Positions 42,821 through 51,682 of a stretch of DNA of 64,000 nt are shown one piece after another (the first letter of the stretch is position 1; each line of letters begins with the position of its first letter). The stretch comes from Clostridium sp. CAG:768 (GTDB taxonomy: Bacteria; Cyanobacteriota; Vampirovibrionia; Gastranaerophilales; Gastranaerophilaceae): the NCBI GenBank assembly GCA_000437435.1, contig FR899627.1, forward strand, positions 92,613-156,612, written 5' to 3'. Position numbers and translations under genes: made by a program. A model generated the notes under the pieces. That model was given only the letters and a program-made list of their open reading frames with translations, did not search any database and was not told where the DNA came from.

Positions 42821-43597
42821 ATGAAAAATATACAAAACATAATAAATGAATTTCAACAAATTGAAAATGTAAAAGCAATTTCATTAGCAGGTTCACGAGC
42901 AGCAAACTCATCTGATAAAACATCAGACTATGATATATATGTATATTCTGATACTGAAATAGATATTCAAAAACGAGAAAATATAGCAAAAAAATTTTCA
43001 GACAGATATGAAATCAATAACTGCTTTTTTGGTCCTGGAGATGAATGGCTTATAAAAAACACAAATATCCAAATTGATTTAATGTATAGAACTCGAGAAT
43101 GGATGGGAAATTCCATTGAAAATACTTGGACTAAACATTATCCTTGTGTAGGTTATTCAACCTGCTTTGTATTTAATTTAAAAAACTCTATAATCCTTTA
43201 TGATCCAGAAAATTGGTATAAAAATTTACAAACAAAAGTTTGTACAAATTACCCGGATGAATTAGCAAAAAATATAATTAATAACAATTTACCATTGTTG
43301 AAAAATAAAATTTCTGCATCATTTTATGAACAAGTAGAAAAAGCTATTAACCGCAAAGATTATGTAAGTCTAAATCATAGAATTTCAGCATTTTTGGCAA
43401 GTTATTTTGATATACTTTTTGCAGCAAATAAAGTTTTGCACCCTGGAGAAAAAAGACTTATCCAATATGCAAAACAAAATTGCCAAAAACTTCCTGATAA
43501 TTTTGAAGAAGATATAAATAATATTACAAGATATCCACTTGAAAATACTTTAGAAATTTTATCAAGATTAAATGAAAATCTTATAAGTATTATTTAG
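42821..43597 (+). CDS. DUF4037-type nucleotidyltransferase
   Basis: This is a 258-residue protein of the polymerase-beta nucleotidyltransferase superfamily. The motif AISLAGSRAANSSDKTSDYD, then IYVYSD has the GS...DxD metal site, and IQIDLMYRTREW supplies a third acidic residue. The helical C-terminal half (NHRISAFLASYFDILFAANK, then VLHPGEKRLIQYA) fits DUF4037 proteins. The substrate is unknown. The ATG lies one base from TATAAC and six bases from TAAACT, so the mode of initiation is uncertain. It overlaps the next, convergent gene by eight bases. Confidence 0.78.
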   Translation: MKNIQNIINEFQQIENVKAISLAGSRAANSSDKTSDYDIYVYSDTEIDIQKRENIAKKFSDRYEINNCFFGPGDEWLIKNTNIQIDLMYRTREWMGNSIENTWTKHYPCVGYSTCFVFNLKNSIILYDPENWYKNLQTKVCTNYPDELAKNIINNNLPLLKNKISASFYEQVEKAINRKDYVSLNHRISAFLASYFDILFAANKVLHPGEKRLIQYAKQNCQKLPDNFEEDINNITRYPLENTLEILSRLNENLISII

Positions 43598-45014
43598 AGT
43601 CTTTTATTGTATTACTTTTAATAATGCTTATGAGAGAATCGACTTTTTTACCAAGACCTTTTTCATAAGCTTCAGCATTCTCTGTAATTTCTTGGATAAG
43701 TTCTTCTGCACGTCTAGGTGCTACACCCATTGACATATCATATCTAAAATTTGAATATTTATATTGTGGTAAATTTTTATCTTTATAAAAACCTAACCAT
43801 CTACCACTTGGGAAATGATCTGACGTACAACCCCAATCAGTTTCTACTAAACCACGTCCTTCGATAATACCTTTTGGTTTCATTCCTCTTTCAAAAAGCA
43901 TTTCTCTTATAGCTGTCATTTCTTCAACATTATTACCGCAATTAGAATCAAGCAAACCACGAATTATTTTTTGTTCAAATTCAGGATTGCTTTGCGCAAA
44001 TCCTATCAGTTCTTTTGCATAAGCAGTATTGTATCCTTTTTCAAACTCAAGATTAAATACATAATCACAGTCATCCGGTTTTGCATATTTTTTTATACTT
44101 TCTAATAATTTAGAAAATGATTCTGTTTTTTGTTCTGGTATTTCAAGATGCATTATCTCTTTTTTGGTAGAAAGTAATAATCTATTCATTTCCTTTCCTG
44201 ACTTACCTTCCATTGCTGCAAAGTTAGCATTAATCAAATCAATACCTTTAAGCATAGGAATTGGCTCATCAGTTTTTCTTAAAACAACACCAATATCTTT
44301 GAGTTTTGCTCGAACAATATTTTTTTCTTCCGGACTCATTTTCATAGAACTAGTAGTATAACTACCATCTTTTTCAAATACTAGACGCATTTTTTTCACT
44401 TGTCCATCAGGCAATTTTTCCTCATAGAACCAAGCAGGTTTTACTTCTGCACCAGGTTCTGATTTTGTGTAAAATTCACCTTTTTCTAATAGAGTTGTCT
44501 TACCGTCAGCAAACTTTTCTTCAATTTTGGTTATATTTCCAACTTCATCAAATGATTTGACAGTAGTTGAGAATAAGTCGCCATCTTTAAACTCTTTTAT
44601 TTCTATACCAGTTTTTTTACCATCTTTTAATATATCAACAGTTTCTGGTCCATTTTTTAATGTTCCGTCAGGGTTTGTAAATTTAGTAGGAGCATCAGGA
44701 GTATCTTTTGCTTTAGACGAAATATCGTCTAAAATTTCTCCTCCGTTTTTCTCACTTGCTTTTGCTATATCATCTGCAGATTTTTTAGCGCCGCCGAGTA
44801 ATTTTTGAATACCTTCACCAAGATGACCTCTACGACCTGCAATTCCAAGTCCTATAACAGCAGCTAATGCTGTCGCTCCTATCATATATTTCGCAGCATT
44901 AGATTTTTCTTCATCCACAGTATCTATAGTTTTTTCAGTTTCTTCTTTTTTTATCTCTTGTTTAACTTGTGTTGAAGTTTCAACACCACTAAATGTAATT
45001 TTATCAATAGACAT
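43590..45014 (-). CDS. Large lineage-specific SFSG-motif membrane protein
   Basis: This is a 474-residue protein starting MSIDKITFSGVETSTQVKQE. After a charged stretch comes one hydrophobic segment (AAKYMIGATALAAVIGLGIA, about residues 40-60) and a glycine-rich basic turn. A long repeat-like region with strand-rich, MORN/YD-like spacing follows (NPDGTLKNGPETVDILKDGK; EVGNITKIEEKFADGKTTLL), then a helical C-terminal domain with two cysteines. It would be membrane-anchored with a large soluble part. No known family. AAAGGGC precedes the ATG. Confidence 0.7.
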   Translation of the reverse strand: MSIDKITFSGVETSTQVKQEIKKEETEKTIDTVDEEKSNAAKYMIGATALAAVIGLGIAGRRGHLGEGIQKLLGGAKKSADDIAKASEKNGGEILDDISSKAKDTPDAPTKFTNPDGTLKNGPETVDILKDGKKTGIEIKEFKDGDLFSTTVKSFDEVGNITKIEEKFADGKTTLLEKGEFYTKSEPGAEVKPAWFYEEKLPDGQVKKMRLVFEKDGSYTTSSMKMSPEEKNIVRAKLKDIGVVLRKTDEPIPMLKGIDLINANFAAMEGKSGKEMNRLLLSTKKEIMHLEIPEQKTESFSKLLESIKKYAKPDDCDYVFNLEFEKGYNTAYAKELIGFAQSNPEFEQKIIRGLLDSNCGNNVEEMTAIREMLFERGMKPKGIIEGRGLVETDWGCTSDHFPSGRWLGFYKDKNLPQYKYSNFRYDMSMGVAPRRAEELIQEITENAEAYEKGLGKKVDSLISIIKSNTIKDSK

Positions 45015-45116
45015 AATGCCCTTTCAGTTTTTCCCTATATCTATATAAAAACAAACAGATAAAAATTTTTGCAACTACTTATAAATAAATATAAAACATC
45101 TTTACATTTATTAATA

Positions 45117-46874
45117 TTAAGAAATTTCTCTAATCATCTCTTGAGCTTCTTCACATTCAGGGAATGCATCTACTATTTTATCTAAAGTAGCAAGAGCAGA
45201 ATCTTTATCATTCAATTTTTCATAACATCTTGCACTGCTCAATAAAAGATTTACATTCAACGGATTTTCCTCAAGTAAATGTTTGAAAATATTATTAGCC
45301 TGTTCATAATTACCTAATTCGAAATAACATAGACCTAACATATTTTCACAATCATGAGTTTTTTCTAATTCATATGATTTTACAAAAAACATTTTTGCAT
45401 CTTCATATTTTTCTTGCATAAATCTTATTTTCCCTGCAATAAAATGCATAAACCCATTATTTGCTTGGTGTTCTAATGCATGTTCAATTTGCTCATAAGC
45501 TTTATCAAAATCTTTTAAATGAATTTTATTTAACGCTGAAAAACCAAGAGCGTCAGCATTATGAGGATCTGCTTCAAGAGCTTTTTGATAAAACTCATCA
45601 GCTTTTTCAAAATTAGTTGTTGCATGAAGATAGTTTGCATATTCAAAAAGAATGTCAAAATTCTCAGGGGCTAATTTTAAAGCCTGATTAAATTCATCTT
45701 CGGCGTAATCAAACAATCTTTTGCTTAAATACAATACACCTAAATCTTTATGTGCAGGAGCAAATTCAGGATTAAGATCAATTACTTTTTTCAAAATCTT
45801 TTCAGCTTTGTCCATATCATCAGTTTTTACGCAAATATGAGCAAATTCATAATAAATTTCAAAAGAAACATTCCCTTGAATAAGAATTTTTTCATACAAA
45901 GCTTTTGCGTTAGCAAACTGATGAATTTTCACGTAAATACTTGCAAGTTTTCTCAACATTGACACAGATTTTGGATTTTGCAACACAAGATGAGCAAGTA
46001 TCCCGATAGCACTTGAATAATCCCCAATAGCATCATAGCAGCATGCAAGATTATATTTAAAATTAGTTTTTTCAGGATTATGCGTAACAAGCATTTTATA
46101 ATGTTTTATAGCTTCTTCAAATTGAGCAGATTTAACCTCTGACAATGCAAGAGCTACCAAATAATTATCTTGAGCCTCAATTGCATATGCTTTCCTAAAA
46201 AATTCACAAGCTTCTTTATGCTTGTTTTGCAACTGTAAAATTGACGCAATATTAAAATATGTAATTGAATTATTTGAATCTAATTCACTTGCTTTTAAAA
46301 AGTTTTCATATGCCTTATCAAGATTTCCGACAGTTACATAACATGTTCCTAAATTATTATATAACTGAGAATGATTTGGATTTAATTTTAATGCTTTTTC
46401 TAAATATTCAACGGCTTCATCAAAATTTTTCAAAGCCATATATGCAGTACCTGCAATATAATAAATTGTATAATCATCGTCCACATAATCTAAAGCTTTA
46501 ATAACTGTATCTACAGCTTTTTGAGGCTCTTTATTTTTTACATAAACAACAGCTAAATTTTTATATGCATCAACATAACTGCTTCTCATTCTAATAACTT
46601 CTTCATAAGCAGCAATTGCATGCAAAAAATCATCTTGATTATCATAGCAACTTGCTAAATAAAACCAGCTTGTTGCATCATCTTTATATTTCACAACTGT
46701 TTCAAAAACAGCTTGTCCTTCCTTAAATTCATTAAGGTTAATATGACACAAGCCTAAAAGCTTTAAAGCTTCCACATCTTTTTCTTCGTCACTGATTATA
46801 CCAATCAATTCTTTTTTAGCATCTTCGTATTTTTTTTCTTTGATTAATTCATTAATTCTATCTAAATTTTCCAT
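45117..46874 (-). CDS. Cytoplasmic TPR-repeat protein
   Basis: This is a 585-residue protein made almost entirely of about 16 TPR motifs (for example AYKNLAVVYVKNKEPQKAVD; LYNNLGTCYVTVGNLDKAYE) with no signal peptide or membrane span. It is likely a protein-interaction scaffold. The ATG at 46874 is chosen: TATAAT lies six bases before it, with TGTAAA 17 bases further up, and no ribosome site exists, so the message should be leaderless. The start at 46892 would lie inside the promoter. Confidence 0.82.
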   Translation of the reverse strand: MENLDRINELIKEKKYEDAKKELIGIISDEEKDVEALKLLGLCHINLNEFKEGQAVFETVVKYKDDATSWFYLASCYDNQDDFLHAIAAYEEVIRMRSSYVDAYKNLAVVYVKNKEPQKAVDTVIKALDYVDDDYTIYYIAGTAYMALKNFDEAVEYLEKALKLNPNHSQLYNNLGTCYVTVGNLDKAYENFLKASELDSNNSITYFNIASILQLQNKHKEACEFFRKAYAIEAQDNYLVALALSEVKSAQFEEAIKHYKMLVTHNPEKTNFKYNLACCYDAIGDYSSAIGILAHLVLQNPKSVSMLRKLASIYVKIHQFANAKALYEKILIQGNVSFEIYYEFAHICVKTDDMDKAEKILKKVIDLNPEFAPAHKDLGVLYLSKRLFDYAEDEFNQALKLAPENFDILFEYANYLHATTNFEKADEFYQKALEADPHNADALGFSALNKIHLKDFDKAYEQIEHALEHQANNGFMHFIAGKIRFMQEKYEDAKMFFVKSYELEKTHDCENMLGLCYFELGNYEQANNIFKHLLEENPLNVNLLLSSARCYEKLNDKDSALATLDKIVDAFPECEEAQEMIREIS

Positions 46875-46880
46875 AACTAA

Positions 46881-46909
46881 ATTATATCTCAAACAAAACT
46901 TACTTTACA
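46881..46909 (-). promoter_or_regulatory. Leaderless promoter of the TPR gene, sharing a -35 with the divergent promoter
   Basis: On the minus strand TGTAAA (46909-46904), a 17-bp spacer and TATAAT (46886-46881) are followed by TTAGTT and ATG. The same six base pairs read TTTACA on the other strand as the -35 of the promoter for 46987. Confidence 0.65.
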
Positions 46910-46947
46910 GATTTTCGACACACGTGGTATAATATTATATCAACGCC
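46904..46947 (+). promoter_or_regulatory. Promoter/leader of the phage-like class (copy 2)
   Basis: TTTACA at 46904-46909, an 18-bp spacer, then TATAAT at 46928-46933 immediately preceded by CACGTGG. CAACGCC follows at 46941-46947, near the transcript start. The leader has TTCATTAAATT and CGGAAAGG before ATGG, matching the copy at 6097. Confidence 0.8.
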
Positions 46948-46986
46948 TTAAAAATTCATTAAATTTTTGTTCGGAAAGGAACAAAA

Positions 46987-47688
46987 ATGGGAAAATCTTC
47001 AAAATACCCTTCATACTCAGCCGGAACAATAACTATAAATGGTTCTGATAAAGCTAATACTTATAAAAAAGGAAACACTATATACACAAATTATAACATG
47101 TCAGACGATGAAAAAAGAGCTTATGAATACGCTCAAAAATCATTTGCAGATTCTCTATCAAAAGTTAACGTATTTGATGATGCTACAAAACAAAATCTTC
47201 AATCACAACTTGATGCCTACACCCTAAATGGTCAAAAAATTATTAATAATATCTACGAACCAATGTTAGATGATTTAAAAACAGATGTAGCTTCACGTTT
47301 CGGCAACTTAGATAATTCTGTATTTATGGATAATTTAAACTCTATTGAAGAAAAAAGAGCAGAATCAATCAACAACTTAGCACAAGATGTTTTAGCAAAA
47401 CAAGATGAACTAATCAATAATGAATTATCTCAAAGATACACATACCTTGGATTTTTACAAGATGTACAAAATCAAATGAATTCAAATATTCTAAATTACA
47501 TCGGAGCATCACAACAAAACAGCTCATCAGGTAACAGTTATAATGCACAAGCATATACTGCAAATAATTCCTCATCAGGTGGAACTTATAGCAATTATGC
47601 AAACCTTGCATCAGGGATATTAAGTTCTATGGGACCATATGGTATGGCAGCATCTGCAGCATTACAAATTTCAAAAAAATATGTATAA
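46987..47688 (+). CDS. Phage-virion-like protein
   Basis: This is a 233-residue protein with a strand-like, low-complexity N-terminus (YPSYSAGTITINGSDKANTY). A long helical middle follows (residues about 40-165: SRFGNLDNSVFMDNLNSIEE; QRYTYLGFLQDVQNQMNSNI), then a Ser/Asn/Gly-rich stretch and a small hydrophobic C-terminus (ILSSMGPYGMAASAALQI). It has no signal peptide. The pattern resembles internal or connector proteins of phage particles, but I cannot name a family. The strongest evidence of a phage link is its promoter, shared with the tail-fibre gene at 6187. Its neighbours are host genes (a TPR gene, mnmE). Confidence 0.6.
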   Translation: MGKSSKYPSYSAGTITINGSDKANTYKKGNTIYTNYNMSDDEKRAYEYAQKSFADSLSKVNVFDDATKQNLQSQLDAYTLNGQKIINNIYEPMLDDLKTDVASRFGNLDNSVFMDNLNSIEEKRAESINNLAQDVLAKQDELINNELSQRYTYLGFLQDVQNQMNSNILNYIGASQQNSSSGNSYNAQAYTANNSSSGGTYSNYANLASGILSSMGPYGMAASAALQISKKYV

Positions 47689-47701
47689 ATAAAAACTTTC
47701 A

Positions 47702-47732
47702 AAACGGGTATTAAATTAATACCCGTTTTTTT
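47702..47732 (+). terminator. Terminator of the phage-like gene
   Basis: A 12-bp stem AAACGGGTATTA-type / AATACCCGTTT with a T7 tail ends four bases before the -10 of mnmE. Confidence 0.9.
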
Positions 47733-47736
47733 GATG

Positions 47737-47742
47737 TATAAT
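47737..47742 (+). promoter_or_regulatory. Leaderless -10 of mnmE
   Basis: TATAAT is followed by TTCAAT and then the ATG at 47749. No ribosome binding site is present. Confidence 0.6.
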
Positions 47743-47748
47743 TTCAAT

Positions 47749-49083
47749 ATGAACATCTTACAAGAATTTGATACAATAGCAGCTATCGCAACTCCAATTG
47801 GCACAGGCGGCGTTGGAGTAATTAGAATTTCAGGTGATAAAAGTTTTGAAATTATTGATAAAATATATTCAAAACATAATCTTGAAGCTGGTAAAATTTC
47901 TCATGGTTGGATTTTAGATGGCGATAAAAAAATTGATGAAGTATTACTTCTACCATTCAAAAATCCTCACAGCTACACTGGAGAAGATGTCATTGAAATT
48001 CATTGCCATGGCGGTATCAATGTCGTAAGAAACATTCTTGATGTTGTTTTGAAAAATGGTGCAAGAATGGCTGAGCGCGGAGAATATACAAAACGTGCAT
48101 TCTTGAATAAAAAAATGGATTTATCTCAAGCTGAAGCAGTAGCAGATTTAATCCACGCAAAAACCAGAGATTTTGCAAAACAATCAGCCAAAAATTTATC
48201 AGGTGTCCTAAGCACAAAAATCAAAGAAATAAGAAAAGATATATTTGATGTTCTTTCAAAAATCGTTGCAGGAATTGATTTTCCTGAAGATGTTGCAGAA
48301 CCTGAATATGATTACATAATTTCTGAATTTGAAAAAGCACTTGATAAAATAAATTCAATCCTTGCTTCTGCAAATTCTTCTAACATAATGCGTCAGGGTA
48401 TAAAAATTGCAATTGTCGGCAAACCAAATGTCGGAAAATCCTCATTATTTAATACATTACTAAATGTAGAACGTGCAATCGTGACAGATATTGCAGGCAC
48501 AACACGTGATGTTTTGAAAGAAACTCTTGATTGGGATGTCGCAATTACATTAATTGATACTGCAGGTATAAGAGATAATGAAGAAGTCGACAAAGTTGAA
48601 GAAATCGGGATTGAATACTCAAAACAATCTGCTGATGAAGCTGATTTGGTAATATTTTTATACGACGTTTCTAAAGGAATGGATGATGAAGACAAAGCCA
48701 TTTTAGATTTGATAAAAGACAAAAATCATATAGTTATTGCAAACAAATGTGACTTAGTAAAAGAAAGAAAAGATGGTATTTTCTATCTTTCAACAGAAAC
48801 AAAAGAAGGACTTGATGAGCTTAAAAACAAAATTAAAGAAGCATCATACAATTTCTCTTTAGAAGATACAGAATTTATAACAAACACTCGTCAGCAAAAT
48901 TGTCTTATTAAATGCAAAGAAAGTCTTACACAAGCACTTGAGGCTGCAAAAATTCATCAACTACAAGATTTAATTTCAATTGATTTAAAATCAGCACTGT
49001 TATTTTTAGATGAAATTACAGGAGAAGTGATTACTGACGATATTTTAAATAACATCTTTGACCATTTTTGTATTGGTAAATAA
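47749..49083 (+). CDS. mnmE: tRNA uridine-5-carboxymethylaminomethyl modification GTPase
   Basis: MnmE, with MnmG, modifies U34 of several tRNAs using 5-formyl-THF-like one-carbon units. The 444-residue protein has the N-terminal domain (IAAIATPIGTGGVGVIRISG; HGWILDGDKKIDEVL; SYTGEDVIEIHCHGG), the GTPase domain (AIVGKPNVGKSSLFNTLL; DIAGTTRD; DTAGI; NKCD) and the C-terminal FCIGK end with its conserved cysteine. The ATG at 47749 starts at the family N-terminus and has TATAAT six bases upstream. A TTG at 47731 would overlap the terminator. Confidence 0.96.
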   Translation: MNILQEFDTIAAIATPIGTGGVGVIRISGDKSFEIIDKIYSKHNLEAGKISHGWILDGDKKIDEVLLLPFKNPHSYTGEDVIEIHCHGGINVVRNILDVVLKNGARMAERGEYTKRAFLNKKMDLSQAEAVADLIHAKTRDFAKQSAKNLSGVLSTKIKEIRKDIFDVLSKIVAGIDFPEDVAEPEYDYIISEFEKALDKINSILASANSSNIMRQGIKIAIVGKPNVGKSSLFNTLLNVERAIVTDIAGTTRDVLKETLDWDVAITLIDTAGIRDNEEVDKVEEIGIEYSKQSADEADLVIFLYDVSKGMDDEDKAILDLIKDKNHIVIANKCDLVKERKDGIFYLSTETKEGLDELKNKIKEASYNFSLEDTEFITNTRQQNCLIKCKESLTQALEAAKIHQLQDLISIDLKSALLFLDEITGEVITDDILNNIFDHFCIGK

Positions 49084-49134
49084 AACATAATTATAAATAA
49101 TTTAAAGGGAAATTGATTATTTTATCAATATAAT

Positions 49135-49458
49135 TTAATAACTAAAATATCTGTCAAAATCTACATCGTCAAAACTGCAAAGCAGTTTATACACATCATC
49201 ATTTTCATCCATTCTTTGAAAACTGTAGTCATCAAATTTCCAATATTTAGGATTTATACCTTTTACTCTCACAATACCTGCATCACGTAAAATTAAAAGT
49301 TTCTTTTTAACTGTATCTACAGGCAATTCAACCATTTTAGCAAGCTCAACAGCCGTCACCCAATTATCAGTTGCACCTTTTTCAGGAGTCATAAACATCA
49401 ATTCAAGTCCGACTTTTTTTAATTCTTTATCTTCATTTTCGAGCATATAATCATACAT
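49135..49458 (-). CDS. Small winged-helix DNA-binding protein
   Basis: This is a 107-residue protein. Residues about 33-75 form a winged-helix pattern (NWVTAVELAKMVELPVDTVK, then KKLLILRDAGIVRVKGINPK, YWKF). An acidic, aromatic C-terminal tail (DDVYKLLCSFDDVDFDRYFS) follows. It is probably a transcription regulator whose target is unknown. TAATAT lies six bases before the ATG at 49458, so it is likely leaderless. A second ATG four codons later is possible. Confidence 0.65.
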   Translation of the reverse strand: MYDYMLENEDKELKKVGLELMFMTPEKGATDNWVTAVELAKMVELPVDTVKKKLLILRDAGIVRVKGINPKYWKFDDYSFQRMDENDDVYKLLCSFDDVDFDRYFSY

Positions 49459-49464
49459 ACAAAT

Positions 49465-49470
49465 ATATTA
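49465..49470 (-). promoter_or_regulatory. Leaderless -10 of the winged-helix gene
   Basis: The minus strand reads TAATAT, then ATTTGT, then ATG. Confidence 0.4.
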
Positions 49471-49617
49471 AAACTAAACATAAAAATTTTTATCATTTTT
49501 TTAGAGTAAATAAAACTACTACAAATGTAACATTTTATTAATATTATAGGCTATTGCGATTTACATTAACTATGATTAGTATATGATTGTAAAAAAGTGT
49601 TAGAGGGGTATTAATTT

Positions 49618-50061
49618 ATGAGAATTACTTTTAATCCGCAAAACGGAAATAATTATAATCAAAACTTTCAAATGAGATTAACAGAAGCACCAAGCTTAGG
49701 GAAATATATTGATAGCTTTCACTTCAAAAAGCAACAAGATAATTTAAAGAAAGCCGTAAATTTAATCAGGGAATATGTCAGTCATTCTCCTGAAAACAAA
49801 AATCTTACAATTGGAGCTCTGCATCCATCAAAAGCAAATTACGTAAAAAGCGGCACTTATGATGAATTTTTTATTACTAAAAAAAATAAATTAAAAAAGA
49901 CATCAGATAGAATGGAACGTGAAAATATTTATATGCAACTTGAAGGAACAGATAAAATTCAAGGTTTTTATATGAATCCTGATGAAAACCCAAAAAATTT
50001 AGCTGTTTGGTTTATGAATACTCTTAATTATTACAAACGTTCTTTCATGAAAAAATCTTAA
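49618..50061 (+). CDS. Lineage-specific small protein of unknown function
   Basis: This is a 147-residue basic protein beginning MRITFNPQNGNNYNQNFQMR, loosely like the SFxG-start proteins of this window. It continues with helical, lysine-rich sequence and a middle segment NLTIGALHPSKANYVKSGTY. It has no signal peptide and no recognised family. A good GAGGGG ribosome site precedes the ATG. Its last 17 bases overlap the 3' end of hydF on the other strand. Confidence 0.65.
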   Translation: MRITFNPQNGNNYNQNFQMRLTEAPSLGKYIDSFHFKKQQDNLKKAVNLIREYVSHSPENKNLTIGALHPSKANYVKSGTYDEFFITKKNKLKKTSDRMERENIYMQLEGTDKIQGFYMNPDENPKNLAVWFMNTLNYYKRSFMKKS

Positions 50062-51217
50062 CAGCTCTTGGCAAAATTCCAAGACAATAAGATATAGCAA
50101 CACCATAATTTGTAATAGGTACGTCTGATTTATTAGCAATCAAAATACGAGATAGCACTTCTCGTCTGTTTGTCATACAAGCTCCACAATGGATTATCAG
50201 CTTGTAATCTTTTACATCAGGGAAATCATGTCCTGCATAATTATGAATAACTAAATTTTTACCGGTTCTTTTTCTTAAAAGATTTGGGATTTTTACTCTG
50301 CCAATATCATCTTCTATTGCATGATGTGTGCAACTCTCTAAAATTAAGACCATATCGCCATCTTTTAAATTTTCAATCGCTTCAGCCCCTTTTGTAAATT
50401 CATCTAAATCCCCCTTCAATCTCGCAAAAAGTATTGAAAAAGATGTAAGAGGAATATCTTGAGGTACAATTTCAGAAACTTTTTTGAAAGCCTGACTATC
50501 AGTAATTACTAACGCAGGAGGAGTTTTCAAATTCTCAATAGCTTGTTTCAGTTCTGTTTCTTTAACCACATAAGGCATACAATTACTGTTTAATAAATCT
50601 CTTATAGTCTGCACTTGAGGCAAAATAATTCTGCCTTTCGGAGCCTCTTTATCAATAGGAATTACAAGAATTACAGTACTTTGAGGTGGGACTAAATCAC
50701 CTGCAATCTTTGGAGAATTCACAAAATCCTCAGGCAGTAATTTTACAAGTGCTTCCTTAAACTTAAATACAAGAGCTTCATCATCTTTCACAGATGTGTA
50801 TAAAACATTATCATAACCGGAAAGCTCAACTTTTTTAATATCGCACTTATTTTCAACAATCAGATATGGAATTTTAAGTTCTTCGAACTTTTTAATAAGT
50901 TCTTTCTCATAATCATCAATCCCGTTAAAATCACATACGATAATTGCAACATCAATACGGTTAATAACTTTCATCGTTTTTTCAACACGTTTTTCGCCTA
51001 ATTCAGACTCATCATTTAATCCTGCTGTATCTAAAAAAGTTACAGGACCTACAGGCAAAAGCTCCATAGATTTTTCAACAACATCAGTAGTTGTTCCTGC
51101 AACATCTGATACAATCGAAATTTCTTGATTTGTTATTCGGTTTAAAAAAGAAGATTTTCCAACATTAGTTTTTCCAAAAACTCCTATTTGCAAACGCATT
51201 GATTTTAATGTTTTCAT
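50045..51217 (-). CDS. hydF: [FeFe] hydrogenase H-cluster maturation GTPase HydF
   Basis: This is the GTPase scaffold that carries the di-iron precursor for the H-cluster. The 390-residue protein has an N-terminal GTPase domain (IGVFGKTNVGKSSFLNRITN; DVAGTTTD; DTAGLND; ENKCD). A dimerisation domain follows, then the C-terminal cluster-binding domain with CTHHAIEDDIGR and HCGACMTNR (CxH...CxxC). It supports active [FeFe] hydrogenases, two of which are encoded at 54-58.8 kb. The partners hydE and hydG are not in the window. The ATG at 51217 follows GAGGGTGAG. Confidence 0.95.
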   Translation of the reverse strand: MKTLKSMRLQIGVFGKTNVGKSSFLNRITNQEISIVSDVAGTTTDVVEKSMELLPVGPVTFLDTAGLNDESELGEKRVEKTMKVINRIDVAIIVCDFNGIDDYEKELIKKFEELKIPYLIVENKCDIKKVELSGYDNVLYTSVKDDEALVFKFKEALVKLLPEDFVNSPKIAGDLVPPQSTVILVIPIDKEAPKGRIILPQVQTIRDLLNSNCMPYVVKETELKQAIENLKTPPALVITDSQAFKKVSEIVPQDIPLTSFSILFARLKGDLDEFTKGAEAIENLKDGDMVLILESCTHHAIEDDIGRVKIPNLLRKRTGKNLVIHNYAGHDFPDVKDYKLIIHCGACMTNRREVLSRILIANKSDVPITNYGVAISYCLGILPRAVKIFS

Positions 51218-51258
51218 CTACTCACCCTCTACAAAGTAATTTAAAAAAATTATATTAA

Positions 51259-51284
51259 AAAAGGCCGTCAAAAGACAGCCTTTA
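51259..51284 (-). terminator. Terminator of rpsO
   Basis: On the minus strand AAAGGCTGTC / GACGGCCTTT (one mismatch) is followed by Ts. Confidence 0.85.
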
Positions 51285-51308
51285 AAACTTTTACCATCGG
51301 TTAAGAAA

Positions 51309-51572
51309 TTAACCTCTGATACCCAATTTCTTGATTAATTCTCTGTATTCATCAAGATTTTGAGATTTCAAATAAGAAAGTAATCTTTTTCTTTTACCTA
51401 CCATCATCAAAAGACCTCTTTTTGTAGCGAAATCTTTTTTATTTGATTTAAGGTGTTCAGTAAGTTCAGAAATTTTTTGGCTCATTAAAGCAACTTGCAC
51501 TGCTGTAGAACCAGAATCTTTTTCGTTTTTACCGTATTGTTTGATAATTTCTTGTTTGTTTTTTAAGTTCAT
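51309..51572 (-). CDS. rpsO: 30S ribosomal protein S15
   Basis: This is a primary rRNA-binding protein of the 30S platform. The 87-residue protein is of normal length, with the signature GSTAVQVALMSQKISELTEH, then HLKSNKKDFATKRGLLMMVG and KRKRLLSYL. The ATG at 51572 follows AAGGAAATTAAA. The longer frame from 51668 would include the leader. A hairpin in the leader may be an autoregulation site, as S15 often regulates its own mRNA, but the structure is weak. Confidence 0.97.
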   Translation of the reverse strand: MNLKNKQEIIKQYGKNEKDSGSTAVQVALMSQKISELTEHLKSNKKDFATKRGLLMMVGKRKRLLSYLKSQNLDEYRELIKKLGIRG

Positions 51573-51587
51573 TTTAATTTCCTTTTC

Positions 51588-51621
51588 TTGTTGAGTGATT
51601 ATTGGCGTAAGCACTCTACAA
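51588..51621 (-). promoter_or_regulatory. Hairpin in the rpsO leader
   Basis: GAGTG / CACTC with flanking TTG / CAA pairs around a 14-base loop, about 15 bases upstream of the ATG. It is a possible S15 binding site by analogy with other bacteria. Confidence 0.35.
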
Positions 51622-51682
51622 GTTGCATGATAATATATAAAGGAAAAAATGCAAGCATGAAATCTCAAATATGTTAAGGTTT

